DNA from: a virus
Strand: one strand, 5' to 3'
DNA: 56,479 bases
IMG/VR virus record: IMGVR_UViG_3300044730_001415
Span: 1-56,479 of that record
Shown: in pieces, positions 6,257 to 14,348 of the stretch
Layout of the letters: every line of letters begins with the position of its first letter
Numbering within the stretch: the first letter of the stretch is position 1
The notes under the pieces: generated by a model
What the model was told of the DNA's origin: nothing
The model's database searches: none
The model's input: only the letters and a program-made list of their open reading frames with translations
Position numbers and translations under genes: made by a program

Positions 6257-6302
6257 GGCGACAACCTTGGTTTTTGTTTTTACTTCCACCAAGGGGGCGG
6301 AA

Positions 6303-6851
6303 ATGGACGAAGAATGGGTGACCATCTTCGAGTTCCCCATGTATCAAGTAAGTAGCTTAGGGAACGTTATTAATCGCAATACTGGAAGGCGCGTATCGAC
6401 AAGCCTAACCAGACAAAAAATAGTAAAGGTGGCGTTAATCAACGAAAGAGGTAGATACACAAGATCGGTGGCGCTTCTTGTAGCAAACATATTTGTGTAT
6501 GGTCGCACAGATATACTAAACACGCCAATTCATCTTGACGGTGATTTACAAAACTGTGAGGCAACAAATTTAGCATGGCGACCGCGTTGGTTTGCTTATA
6601 ACTACCATCGACAATTTCTAAAAAACAAAGACTCAACGATAGACTACATTTCTGAACTCGGTCCAGTTTATGAAACCAACACAAACATGCATTATAAAAA
6701 CATTGCAGAAGCGGCTATGCTGAATGGTTTACTTATAAAAGAAATATTCCAAAGCTCAAATAATACTGGTAGTAAACGAGTTTGGCCTACTGGACAGATT
6801 TTTGAATTTGAGGATCAAAGGTTGACCGTAAAAACACTAAGTGAGTATTAA
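6303..6851 (+). CDS. NUMOD4/HNH-family protein, probably degenerate
   Basis: A 182-residue protein starting at ATG 6303 (GGGGGCGG upstream); the upstream GTG at 6177 lies inside the repeats and is unlikely. The N-terminus has the NUMOD4 pattern (EEWVTIFEFPMYQVSSLGNV), followed by an HNH-like block (LVANIFVYG... IHLDGDLQNCEATNLAW). The first catalytic His, normally HRLVA, reads VALLVA, so nuclease activity is doubtful while DNA binding may persist. The stop codon lies within the AGTGAGTATTA repeat of the upstream region. Either an inactivated homing endonuclease or a recruited DNA-binding protein. Confidence 0.7.
   Translation: MDEEWVTIFEFPMYQVSSLGNVINRNTGRRVSTSLTRQKIVKVALINERGRYTRSVALLVANIFVYGRTDILNTPIHLDGDLQNCEATNLAWRPRWFAYNYHRQFLKNKDSTIDYISELGPVYETNTNMHYKNIAEAAMLNGLLIKEIFQSSNNTGSKRVWPTGQIFEFEDQRLTVKTLSEY
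6840..6850 (+). repeat. distal copy of the AGTGAGTATTA element
   Basis: Same 11 bp as the cores at 6084, 6190 and the reverse copies near 6138, 6163 and 6241. It includes the stop region of the HNH-like gene and sits immediately before a 25-bp promoter, as an operator would. Confidence 0.7.
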
Positions 6852-6852
6852 G

Positions 6853-6877
6853 TTGCAAGAATAACACTGGGTATAAT
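6853..6877 (+). promoter_or_regulatory. 25-bp promoter, copy 9
   Basis: TTGCA instead of TCGCA, AACACTGGG and TATAAT at 6872-6877. Adjacent to an AGTGAGTATTA element. Probably drives the nuclease/RNA polymerase-like operon. Confidence 0.75.
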
Positions 6878-6929
6878 AGGAGAGATAGAGTAACTCTAAC
6901 ACATGCTATGTTTTTTTTTGGAGAAATGC

Positions 6930-7226
6930 ATGAAAGAAAATGATTACCAAGCTAAGTTGATCAAAAAACTTAGATTATTGTTTCCGGATTGCGTCATCCA
7001 GAAAAATGATTCGTCTTACATTCAAGGATATCCGGATATTACTATTTTTTACTATGATCGTTGGGCCGCCTTAGAAGTAAAGCGAGACGCTAATGCTTCT
7101 GAGCGCCCGAATCAACAGTATTGGGTTGACACGTTAAATCAGATGTCTTACGCATCTGTGATCTATCCGGAAAACGAAACAAGGGTGCTAAATGAACTTC
7201 AACACGCACTCCGCACTTCGAGGTAA
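6930..7226 (+). CDS. VRR-NUC domain nuclease
   Basis: A 98-residue protein; start at ATG 6930 after TTGGAG. It carries the compact VRR-NUC pattern: ENDYQAKLIKKL at the N-terminus, KNDSSYIQGYPDIT (catalytic D), WAALEVK (E-x-K) and RPNQQYWV. Such single-domain PD-(D/E)XK enzymes occur in many phages next to helicases and act on branched DNA or recombination intermediates. It overlaps the next gene by 35 bp. Confidence 0.85.
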   Translation: MKENDYQAKLIKKLRLLFPDCVIQKNDSSYIQGYPDITIFYYDRWAALEVKRDANASERPNQQYWVDTLNQMSYASVIYPENETRVLNELQHALRTSR

Positions 7227-7755
7227 ACATGCCCTTTTGAGCCCAAGCAGTTATCACTGGATTAATTATAACGAACAAAAGCTAACGGCTCGTTACTATT
7301 CGGCGGCACAAGCAGCACGCGGCGTTGCTTTACACGAATATGCGCAAACTGCGATAAAGCTAGGAATAAAACAACCAAGAAGCAGTAAGACACTGTATGC
7401 TTACATCAATGATGCAATAAATTATAAGATGAAACCAGAACAAGCGCTCTATTACTCAGACAACTGCTTTGGTACCGCAGATGCAATAAGCTTCCGTAAT
7501 GGTAAGCTTAGAATTCACGATTTAAAAACAGGAATATCAAAAACATCCGAACATCAACTTGAGATCTATGCGGCGTTGTTTTGTCTTGAATATGGCGTGT
7601 CTCCGTTTGAGATAGACATAGAACTTCGCATCTATCAAAACAATGACGTATCTATATTTGTTGCAGACCCCGAAGAAATTCTAACAATCATGAATACGAT
7701 TATTGATTTCGATCGTCACGTTGAATACTTAAAGGAGAACGACCTTGATTATTGA
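7192..7755 (+). CDS. Cas4/RecB-like PD-(D/E)XK nuclease
   Basis: A 187-residue protein with ALHEYAQ early (RGVALHEYAQTA), FGTADAI, HDLKTG (D-x-K) and QLEIYAALF, the order of the RecB/Cas4 nuclease core. No cysteine cluster for an Fe-S site is evident (only two cysteines), unlike true Cas4. Likely a recombination or DNA-end-processing exonuclease. It overlaps both neighbours, so the three genes VRR-NUC, this one and the RNA polymerase-like gene form one operon. Confidence 0.75.
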   Translation: MNFNTHSALRGKHALLSPSSYHWINYNEQKLTARYYSAAQAARGVALHEYAQTAIKLGIKQPRSSKTLYAYINDAINYKMKPEQALYYSDNCFGTADAISFRNGKLRIHDLKTGISKTSEHQLEIYAALFCLEYGVSPFEIDIELRIYQNNDVSIFVADPEEILTIMNTIIDFDRHVEYLKENDLDY

Positions 7756-10489
7756 TGAGGATGAATACAAAGACTATTTGGCTCACTACGGGATTTTGCG
7801 TAAGTCTGGACGTTACCCTTGGGGTTCTGGCGGAGAAGAAATACACTATACAGAGTTTCTCAGCACTGTTGATTCTTTAAAGAAACAAGGGCTTTCGGAG
7901 ACTGCTATTGCGGCAGGCCTTGGTATGAACACGTCCGAGCTTCGAGCTCGAAAGTCAATTGCTAAGAACGAACAAAAACAAGCACGTATCGATCAGGCTT
8001 GGGGCTTAAAAGATAAGGGCGTAAGCACGTCTGAAATCGGTAGGATTATGGGTATTCCAGAATCTACTGTTCGAACGTTACTCGTCCCCGGCGAGAAAGA
8101 CAAGTTGGACCGACTTCAGTCAGTTACCAACATGTTGAAAAAAGAGGTCGATCAAAAAAAGTATCTCGACGTAGGCGATAACACTTGGTTGCATCAAGGC
8201 GTATCAGAAACAACCTGGCGCAATGCGGTTGCCTTGGCTAGAGAAGAAGGCTACACAAAACATTACGTTCGAGTGCTTCAGCTTGGTACCGGAAAAGAAA
8301 CTACAGTTAAAGTGTTAGCCGGCCCTGGAGTGAAAACGTCAGAAGTCAGAAAAAATCAAGACCTCATTCGACAAGTTCAGAATTTCTCTGATGACGGCGG
8401 TAGATCTTTCTTTGGGTTGCTGCCTCCGCTCAAAATAGATCCAAAACGAGTGGACGTAGTTTATAAAGAACAAGGCGGAGATAAACTTGACGGCGTAATA
8501 TATGTGCGCCAAGGCGTTAAAGATGTTTCTCTGGGCGATGCTCGCTACGCACAAGTTCGAATCGCGGTTGGTGATGGGCATTATATGAAGGGTATGGCTA
8601 TGTATAAAGAGGATCTGCCCAAGGGCATTGATCTTCAATTCAACACAAATAAAAGCGATACCGGAAATAAACTTGATGCACTTAAACCAGTAAAGCGTAC
8701 GGGAGAAGGCGACGTTGATGAGGCTAACCCGTTCGGTTCTATAGTTCGACAAATCGTGGCTAGAGAATCAGATGGTAAGCAGTATTTAACTGGATATGGC
8801 AAGAACCTGACTGATGGTACAGAAAAAGTGATCTCTGCCATGAACATTGTGCATGAAGAAGGAAACTGGTCGAACTGGTCAGACACCCTGTCTAAACAAG
8901 TACTATCTAAGCAAAGCACAAAATTAGCAAAAACACAGTTGGACATGACGTATGAGAGTAAGGAAGCAGAATTCAAAGAAATCGCTAAGCTTACTAACCC
9001 GGCCGTTCGAAAGCTACTTTTAGAAAAGCTAGCTGATGATGTTGATTCTTCAGCAGTACATTTGAAGGCCGCTGCGTTAAAGGGTCAAGGGACTCACGTC
9101 ATTCTTCCGATTGGCTCTATGCCCCCGAGTCAAGTTTATGCGCCGAATTACCTTGATGGAACAAAAGTCGTGTTAATTCGATTCCCGCATGGTGGCACTT
9201 TTGAGATTCCAGAATTGACGGTGAACAACAAGCAACCCGAAGCAAAGCGATTGCTGAAGGACGCACGAGATGCGATTGGCATTCATCACTCCGTTGCCGA
9301 AAGGTTGTCTGGCGCAGACTTCGATGGCGACACGGTACTCGTAATACCAAATGACGGCCCTGTTTCTAAAAGAATAGATACAACACGAGCACTGGAAGAC
9401 TTACAAGGGTTTGACCCAAGAAGTTCTTATCGTCGTTATGAGGGCATGAAAGTTATGACCGCACGCGAAAAAGGACTCGAGATGGGTCTCGTGTCAAACT
9501 TAATTACTGACATGACTTTACGAGGCGCGTCTAGAAGCGAACTAGCTAGAGCAATTAAACACTCAATGGTAGTCATTGATGCTGAGAAACACGAACTAAA
9601 CTATAAGCAATCGGCGATAGACAATGGCATTCCCGCATTAAAAGCTAAGTATCAAGGTGGACCAACCGCCGGTGCATCCACTCTAATCTCGTTATCAAAC
9701 CAACAGCTTAGAGTCCCCGACCTCAAACCAAGGCGGGCGCAAGATGGTGGACCAATAGACAAAGCTACGGGCAAAAGGGTATTTGATCCGGCATCTGCTG
9801 AAACTTTTGTTAATAGCAAAGGAAAACAAAACGTAAGAACAAGGCAGTCGGTTAGGCTCGCGGAGACCGACGATGCGTTTACTTTAATTAAAAATACCCC
9901 CACCCAAATTGAAAAGGTATACGCTGAGCATTCTAACAAACTAAAGAACCTTGCTAATGAAATCAGATTAGAGCAAATCAATACCCCCAATGTGGTGAGG
10001 TCGCCATCTGCAGCCAAAGTTTATAAGAAAGAAGTAGATTCCCTGACAGCTAAGCTTCGCATAGCTGAAAGAAACGCCCCCCTTGAAAGGCAGGCTCAGA
10101 TCTTTGCTAATGCTATTGTTCGTATGCGTCAAGCAGCCAATCCTGATATGGACAAAGAAACATTAAAGAAGGTTAAAACCCAGGCCCTAAATCAAGCCCG
10201 TACCCGAACAGGTGCAGGCAAGGATAAAATAGTCATCACTCCAGACGAGTGGAATGCCATTCAACAGGGTGCCGTGTCCAACACAAAACTCAATGAGATT
10301 CTAAGACAATCTGACATTGACGTAGTGCGACAGTTTGCTACACCAGTAAACAAAAAGATTATGACTTCTAATAAAGTTGTAAGAGCCAAGCAAATGTTGG
10401 CCAGTGGCTACACAAGAGCCGAAGTCGCAGCAAAGTTTGGTATCTCTTTAACAACACTAGACACTGCAGTAAACGAGTCCGAGGCTTAG
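7745..10489 (+). CDS. putative single-chain double-psi beta-barrel RNA polymerase
   Basis: A 914-residue protein with a TTG start 8 bases after AAGGAG. Residues 525-529 are DFDGD in the context HHSVAERLSGADFDGDTV, the metal-binding signature of the beta' subunit of cellular RNA polymerases (NADFDGD) and of YonO-type phage enzymes; the stretch before it (VVLIRFPHGG...) fits the barrel. A lysine-bearing segment near residues 285-305 (HYMKGMAMYKEDLP) may be the beta-like barrel. Helix-turn-helix stretches lie near residues 50-115 (LSETAIAAGLGM, VSTSEIGRIMGIPESTV) and at the C-terminus (TRAEVAAKFGI). The extreme N-terminus holds a LAHYG motif shared with two virion-module proteins. Polymerase activity is inferred, not shown. 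Confidence 0.65.
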   Translation: MIIDEDEYKDYLAHYGILRKSGRYPWGSGGEEIHYTEFLSTVDSLKKQGLSETAIAAGLGMNTSELRARKSIAKNEQKQARIDQAWGLKDKGVSTSEIGRIMGIPESTVRTLLVPGEKDKLDRLQSVTNMLKKEVDQKKYLDVGDNTWLHQGVSETTWRNAVALAREEGYTKHYVRVLQLGTGKETTVKVLAGPGVKTSEVRKNQDLIRQVQNFSDDGGRSFFGLLPPLKIDPKRVDVVYKEQGGDKLDGVIYVRQGVKDVSLGDARYAQVRIAVGDGHYMKGMAMYKEDLPKGIDLQFNTNKSDTGNKLDALKPVKRTGEGDVDEANPFGSIVRQIVARESDGKQYLTGYGKNLTDGTEKVISAMNIVHEEGNWSNWSDTLSKQVLSKQSTKLAKTQLDMTYESKEAEFKEIAKLTNPAVRKLLLEKLADDVDSSAVHLKAAALKGQGTHVILPIGSMPPSQVYAPNYLDGTKVVLIRFPHGGTFEIPELTVNNKQPEAKRLLKDARDAIGIHHSVAERLSGADFDGDTVLVIPNDGPVSKRIDTTRALEDLQGFDPRSSYRRYEGMKVMTAREKGLEMGLVSNLITDMTLRGASRSELARAIKHSMVVIDAEKHELNYKQSAIDNGIPALKAKYQGGPTAGASTLISLSNQQLRVPDLKPRRAQDGGPIDKATGKRVFDPASAETFVNSKGKQNVRTRQSVRLAETDDAFTLIKNTPTQIEKVYAEHSNKLKNLANEIRLEQINTPNVVRSPSAAKVYKKEVDSLTAKLRIAERNAPLERQAQIFANAIVRMRQAANPDMDKETLKKVKTQALNQARTRTGAGKDKIVITPDEWNAIQQGAVSNTKLNEILRQSDIDVVRQFATPVNKKIMTSNKVVRAKQMLASGYTRAEVAAKFGISLTTLDTAVNESEA

Positions 10490-10502
10490 GAAGGAGGAAA
10501 GC

Positions 10503-10808
10503 ATGAGCGACATAACTAATTCAAACAACACTAAGTTAAACGATACTAATGCGAAACAATACGAGTCTATGCTTACTACTGTTGACAATCCATTTGATCC
10601 GTTTACTCAATTCAAGCCTTGGTTTTCTTTTGATATAGCCTCCGGGTACCACACACTGGCCTTGCTAGCTAGAATCATCAATACATCCAATGAAATGTCA
10701 GACGCCGACCAACTAGCTGCCAACGAACTAGCCATCGATGAAATACTTATGGAAAACGTTAGTGGTATGCATAGACGAGTCATGCGAGAAGTAGATAGTA
10801 ACGTCTAG
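10503..10808 (+). CDS. conserved phage protein
   Basis: A 101-residue acidic protein following the polymerase-like gene after an AGGAGG site. The central block TVDNPFDPFTQFKPWFSFDIASG and LARIINTS resembles a family common in phages of Gram-positive bacteria, found near the start of the packaging module. Function unknown. Confidence 0.75.
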   Translation: MSDITNSNNTKLNDTNAKQYESMLTTVDNPFDPFTQFKPWFSFDIASGYHTLALLARIINTSNEMSDADQLAANELAIDEILMENVSGMHRRVMREVDSNV

Positions 10809-10831
10809 TTGCGGTAAAGCTCTACCCGGGG

Positions 10832-10862
10832 GAGGGGGTCTTCAAAAATACCCCCCCCTTGT
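10832..10862 (+). terminator. intrinsic terminator
   Basis: GGGGGT pairs with ACCCCC across CTTCAAAAAT, followed by CCTTGTTTA. It probably ends the nuclease/polymerase operon. A CCCGGGGGAG decamer occurs just before it (10825-10834) and again at 10888-10897. Confidence 0.6.
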
Positions 10863-10944
10863 TTATCGCCGGTGTCCTCTATATTTCCCCGGGGGAGCAT
10901 TTACCATGATCAATTTACGATTCGACTATCAATTGAGGACTTAG

Positions 10945-11241
10945 ATGAGTGACGAGATTAACTTTAATGTGTCAACCCCGTTCACAAACGTGGTAAGTCG
11001 CGGCGGTAAATTTGATGACGCTTCTTTTTATGCCGGATTCGAAATGGGAAATCTTGACTTCAAGTTATTTCAAATGAATGCGATCCAAGCGGACTCCCTT
11101 TGTGTCGTAATTCTTAGCGATAACCTGCATCAAGCCGATATCATCGCAATGAAACATGGTTTAGTTTTGACGGAAAAGACATTTAATGACACAGGCAACC
11201 TGTGTAGTTGTCGGTTCGCAAAAGCTAATCATGTGCTCTAA
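10945..11241 (+). CDS. hypothetical protein
   Basis: A 98-residue protein starting after TTGAGGAC. It contains a central Rossmann-like-looking stretch (SLCVVILSDNLHQADIIAM) but no recognised motif. It opens the next gene cluster. Confidence 0.6.
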   Translation: MSDEINFNVSTPFTNVVSRGGKFDDASFYAGFEMGNLDFKLFQMNAIQADSLCVVILSDNLHQADIIAMKHGLVLTEKTFNDTGNLCSCRFAKANHVL

Positions 11242-11262
11242 CCCCTATAGGGAGTACGTGCA

Positions 11263-11538
11263 ATGAATGAGTTTGAAAAGCTCCAACATAAAAAACTTAT
11301 TGAGCAACGACAAAAAAAATGTGTGACCTGTTCTGGTGTACTTAGTTTACCAAAAACAAAAATTAAACAGTTTTACGAAGCGCTATTAGATCACAGTATA
11401 AGTGCTCCAGTCATTTGTGAGGTTTTAAATGATTGGGGAATAGCTTCAAGCACCAGCACAATCTTAAACCACAGACACGGGCGCGACAGCTATGCGGCAC
11501 ATATGGCCGTAATAAAAAAGGCGGCAGGAATTGAATAA
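11263..11538 (+). CDS. small helix-turn-helix protein
   Basis: A 91-residue basic protein with CVTC near residue 20 and a helical segment (SAPVICEVLNDWGIASSTSTILNHRHG) that looks like a helix-turn-helix with a conserved histidine-rich end. Similar small proteins sit before metallophosphoesterase genes in actinophages. It could be a regulator or part of the terminase complex. The start has GGGAG upstream. Confidence 0.6.
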   Translation: MNEFEKLQHKKLIEQRQKKCVTCSGVLSLPKTKIKQFYEALLDHSISAPVICEVLNDWGIASSTSTILNHRHGRDSYAAHMAVIKKAAGIE

Positions 11539-12652
11539 GTCAAAAACAGATGATTTCTCCAAGGCGCAAAACGAATCCGATCTTTATCTTGCTCGACTTA
11601 AAGCAGATAAGCTTGAACGAACCTTAAAAACCACAACGCTTAATTTAGCAGAAAGCGCTAAACGCGTCGAAGAGCTTGAACGTTCATTAAAAATTTTTGA
11701 AAAGATTGACAAGTTCAATCCAAATCCGGATTGGCTGGTTAAACAACCCGCATCAAGTTCAAAGAAACATCACGGAACTTGGACCGTTATGCTCAGTGAT
11801 CTTCACCTTGATGAAGTCGTCAATGTGCATGAAGTTATGGGTATGAACAAGCTTGATCGCCAAATTTCCGAAATGCGTTTAAAGAAAATTTTTAACGGAA
11901 TAGTTAAAATTGCAGACGATTGGCATAGTGGTATTTCTGTGGACGGTCTTGTTCTACAGCTCGGCGGTGACCTTTTTGCCGGAGTCATTCATGATGAACT
12001 TCGCAGAACGAACTCGGCCCCAATTCTTGACACGCTTGATTATTGGATCGATCCCTTTGTACAAGGCATCGAAATGTTAGCGAAGCATTTTGGTAAAATT
12101 TACATTCCGGTCGTGGTTGGTAATCATGGGCGATACGATCGTAAACCAATTGCCAAACTCAGAGCTCGCGAAAACTATGACTGGTACTTCAGTAAAGTGG
12201 TGGCGCGAGTAGTGGCTGAGCGTAAAATAAAAGGCGTCGACTTTCATATTTCAGACAGCGCAGATGTCACATACATGACTTATGGTTATCGCAAAATGCT
12301 TACACATGGCGATCAAGCTAGTGGCGGTTCTGGTTGGGGCGGCATTATGTCACCCATTATGCGCATGGATGATAAGAAACAAAAGCGACAATCTGCGGTC
12401 GGTCTCTCGTACGACTACATGGACATTGGGCACTGGCATCAACTTATTTGGCTCCCACGAGGAATGATTAACGGGTGCATGTCCGGTTACGATGAGTACG
12501 CCTTCCTCAATAACTTTGGGTTCGAAGAGCCACAGCAAGGCATGTATCTTATGACCCCAGAACACGGAAGAACGTTTACCGCACCTATATTTTGTCAAGA
12601 TAGTGTTGCCGAAGGCTGGGGCGACAAGAGTGTACAGTCGCTTAGAAATTAG
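11531..12652 (+). CDS. calcineurin-like metallophosphoesterase
   Basis: A 373-residue protein with a TTG start overlapping the upstream stop. The metal-binding motifs are in order: SDLHLD (D90, H92), GGDLFAG, VGNHGR, THGD and GHWHQL. The N-terminal 75 residues form a probable coiled coil. Phage enzymes of this type act as nucleases or phosphodiesterases in DNA processing; the exact substrate is unknown. Position beside terminase-type genes suggests a DNA role. Confidence 0.85.
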   Translation: MNKSKTDDFSKAQNESDLYLARLKADKLERTLKTTTLNLAESAKRVEELERSLKIFEKIDKFNPNPDWLVKQPASSSKKHHGTWTVMLSDLHLDEVVNVHEVMGMNKLDRQISEMRLKKIFNGIVKIADDWHSGISVDGLVLQLGGDLFAGVIHDELRRTNSAPILDTLDYWIDPFVQGIEMLAKHFGKIYIPVVVGNHGRYDRKPIAKLRARENYDWYFSKVVARVVAERKIKGVDFHISDSADVTYMTYGYRKMLTHGDQASGGSGWGGIMSPIMRMDDKKQKRQSAVGLSYDYMDIGHWHQLIWLPRGMINGCMSGYDEYAFLNNFGFEEPQQGMYLMTPEHGRTFTAPIFCQDSVAEGWGDKSVQSLRN

Positions 12653-12664
12653 AAAGGAGAGTAT

Positions 12665-13015
12665 ATGGTTGCTCGCAATGCTTCATCGGGAAAACAAAAA
12701 TTAGAACGCAAAATAAAACCGGCAACCACTCCGGAAGGTCAAGAAACGTTAATGATCTCTAGAGCTATGCAGCTTGCCGAAAAACAGATAGAAGAGGGCA
12801 CTGCATCCGCGCAAGTCATAACGCATTTTTTGAAACTAGGCACTACAAGAGAGCGCCTAGAACAGCAGCGGCTTCAGCACGAAAACGAGCTTCTTAAAAA
12901 GAAAACAGAAGCAATGGAGTCGGCTAAGGAAGTCGAAGCATTGTATCGAGAGGCACTTAACGCGATGCGAAGCTACAACGGAGAAGAAACAGATTTAGAT
13001 GGCCAAGAAGATTAG
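12665..13015 (+). CDS. probable small terminase-like protein
   Basis: A 116-residue, highly charged helical protein after AAAGGAG. The block EGTASAQVITHFLKLGTTRER and a following coiled-coil helix match a family that precedes packaging genes in many phages of Gram-positive bacteria and is often suspected to be the small terminase. That role is inferred from position. It overlaps the HNH gene by 17 bp. Confidence 0.55.
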   Translation: MVARNASSGKQKLERKIKPATTPEGQETLMISRAMQLAEKQIEEGTASAQVITHFLKLGTTRERLEQQRLQHENELLKKKTEAMESAKEVEALYREALNAMRSYNGEETDLDGQED

Positions 13016-13415
13016 AACTTATTCTGAGCTAAAGCAATTTGATAGCTTTGAGGATAGGTACGCTTATTTACGTCTTGGTGGTGAAGTTGGAGCTTCAACG
13101 TTTGGGTTTGATCGCTACATCAACCAGGCTTTTTATACTTCTACCGAGTGGAAAAGAGCGCGACGCATTGCTATCGCTCGCGATTCTGGTTGTGACTTAG
13201 GCGTTTTAGGTATGTATATTCATGCAAATTTGCTGGTGCATCACATGAACCCAGTTGAGCTTGATGATTTATTGGATCATGAAGAGTGGGTTCTCGACCC
13301 AGAATATCTAATCACGACTTCTCAAAACACGCATAATGCCATTCACTATGGGGACGTAAGTCTTTTACCGCAAAAAATAGTGGATCGATCGCCTGGTGAC
13401 ACAAAACTTTGGTAG
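12999..13415 (+). CDS. HNH endonuclease
   Basis: A 138-residue protein with an HNH core: LLVHHMNP, a linker to LDPEYLITTSQNTHNAIHYGD. The conserved histidines and asparagines are present. HNH proteins next to terminase genes support DNA packaging cleavage in HK97-like phages; alternatively it is a free-standing homing nuclease. Confidence 0.8.
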   Translation: MAKKIRTYSELKQFDSFEDRYAYLRLGGEVGASTFGFDRYINQAFYTSTEWKRARRIAIARDSGCDLGVLGMYIHANLLVHHMNPVELDDLLDHEEWVLDPEYLITTSQNTHNAIHYGDVSLLPQKIVDRSPGDTKLW

Positions 13416-13426
13416 AAAGGAATCAA

Positions 13427-14239
13427 ATGTCTAAAGTTTTATATCCTTTTGGTTATGGTACACGGCTAGTAGATTTAGAAACAATTAAAGAATATTTACG
13501 TTTTCGCATGCATCCGGAAGCTTTCAGACGAACTATTAATTTTATTATACACCAAGGCGGGAAGTTTGGACCTGGCGGAGCAAGGAGAGCGCGAGGGGGA
13601 CAACCTAACAAACCGGGTTTTGCCCTTGAAGGTCAGTCCTTTCATCAAGACCAAAATTTTCCGTCAGGACTATACTACACGGCAGTGGACTGGGTTGTTG
13701 TAAATCCTGGACACAAACATCGCGCCCCAAACTGGGATGAAGTTCCAAAACAAGGATCTTTAGCGGCAATTCAGTATGGTTATCATATGAATGTTGGTGG
13801 GCCTGGTGAAAAAGGCGCCGAGTCATGGCATGGTCAACCAATTGAGTTAGATGGATGGAACACTTGGGTCGCTGCCGGCCGTCCAGACCTTGATTACTCT
13901 TATCAATTAGCCGAAGTCACACCTCGCCAGCAACCTCCACAACCTCCTGTCCCATCAACGCAACCATCAACTTCGGGAGTCATCGTGCAAATTAAGTCTC
14001 GTTATCTAAAAGAAGGCGCTGTCGGGAATGACGTAAAGTTCTTTCAGCGACAGCTAAACGAAATAGCCGGTCAAAGTCTTCTTATTGATGGGTATTACGG
14101 ATCAAAAACAAAAGATTCAGTAAGAAACTGGCAGGCGTTTTTTAAGAAAACAAGTGACGGGATTGTTCTCCCGCTTCATGGTGAGCTTGACAGTCTTACA
14201 CAAAAGTCGATCATTGAAGTCTCTCTTCTGACGGCATAA
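13427..14239 (+). CDS. endolysin: M15-like peptidase plus peptidoglycan-binding domain
   Basis: A 270-residue protein starting at ATG 13427 (GAAAGGAATCAA upstream). Residues 40-150 hold SFHQDQNF (H73), AVD (D88) and ESWH (H135), the zinc-ligand layout of M15 D-Ala-D-Ala-type peptidases. A proline/glutamine-rich linker (165-182) leads to a peptidoglycan-binding domain (LKEGAVGNDVKFFQRQL... DGYYGSKTKDSV). It should cleave peptide stems of the host wall at lysis. It is far from the holins at 38.1-38.8 kb. Confidence 0.75.
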   Translation: MSKVLYPFGYGTRLVDLETIKEYLRFRMHPEAFRRTINFIIHQGGKFGPGGARRARGGQPNKPGFALEGQSFHQDQNFPSGLYYTAVDWVVVNPGHKHRAPNWDEVPKQGSLAAIQYGYHMNVGGPGEKGAESWHGQPIELDGWNTWVAAGRPDLDYSYQLAEVTPRQQPPQPPVPSTQPSTSGVIVQIKSRYLKEGAVGNDVKFFQRQLNEIAGQSLLIDGYYGSKTKDSVRNWQAFFKKTSDGIVLPLHGELDSLTQKSIIEVSLLTA

Positions 14240-14348
14240 TACTTATTTGTCTCCCTTTAAATCGACAGAGACATAAAAATGAGTAATATTAAAAACTTTT
14301 CCATCTATAGTGCCGCCTAAAATTTAACGGCAAGAAAAGAGAATTAAA

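Larger units (their letters stand above)
5784..6302 (+). other. AT-rich non-coding region with nested inverted repeats; candidate replication origin or control region
   Basis: About 520 bp without a convincing gene. A perfect 15-bp inverted repeat (TGCCAAGATTTTTTA, 5801-5815 versus 5962-5976) is followed by a 42-bp inverted repeat with 39 matches (6080-6121 versus 6215-6256) that encloses a perfect 17-bp inverted repeat (6132-6148 versus 6188-6204). The core AGTGAGTATTA occurs five times here in both orientations, plus once at 6840-6850. Long T and A runs make it easy to melt. It lies between helicase and nuclease genes. It could be an origin, an operator cluster or both. Confidence 0.45.

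Noticed and set aside
6177-6302. N-terminal extension of the HNH-like protein from GTG 6177
   Set aside because: The extension would translate the inverted repeats and has no ribosome site; ATG 6303 starts directly at the NUMOD4 motif.
7192-7755. Cas4 as part of a CRISPR system
   Set aside because: No cysteine cluster and no cas neighbours; it is better described as a generic RecB-like phage nuclease.
14240-14348. Late promoter or small peptide gene before 14349
   Set aside because: A GTCTC/GAGAC hairpin, TATAGT and a 13-codon ORF can be seen, but none is strong enough to call.
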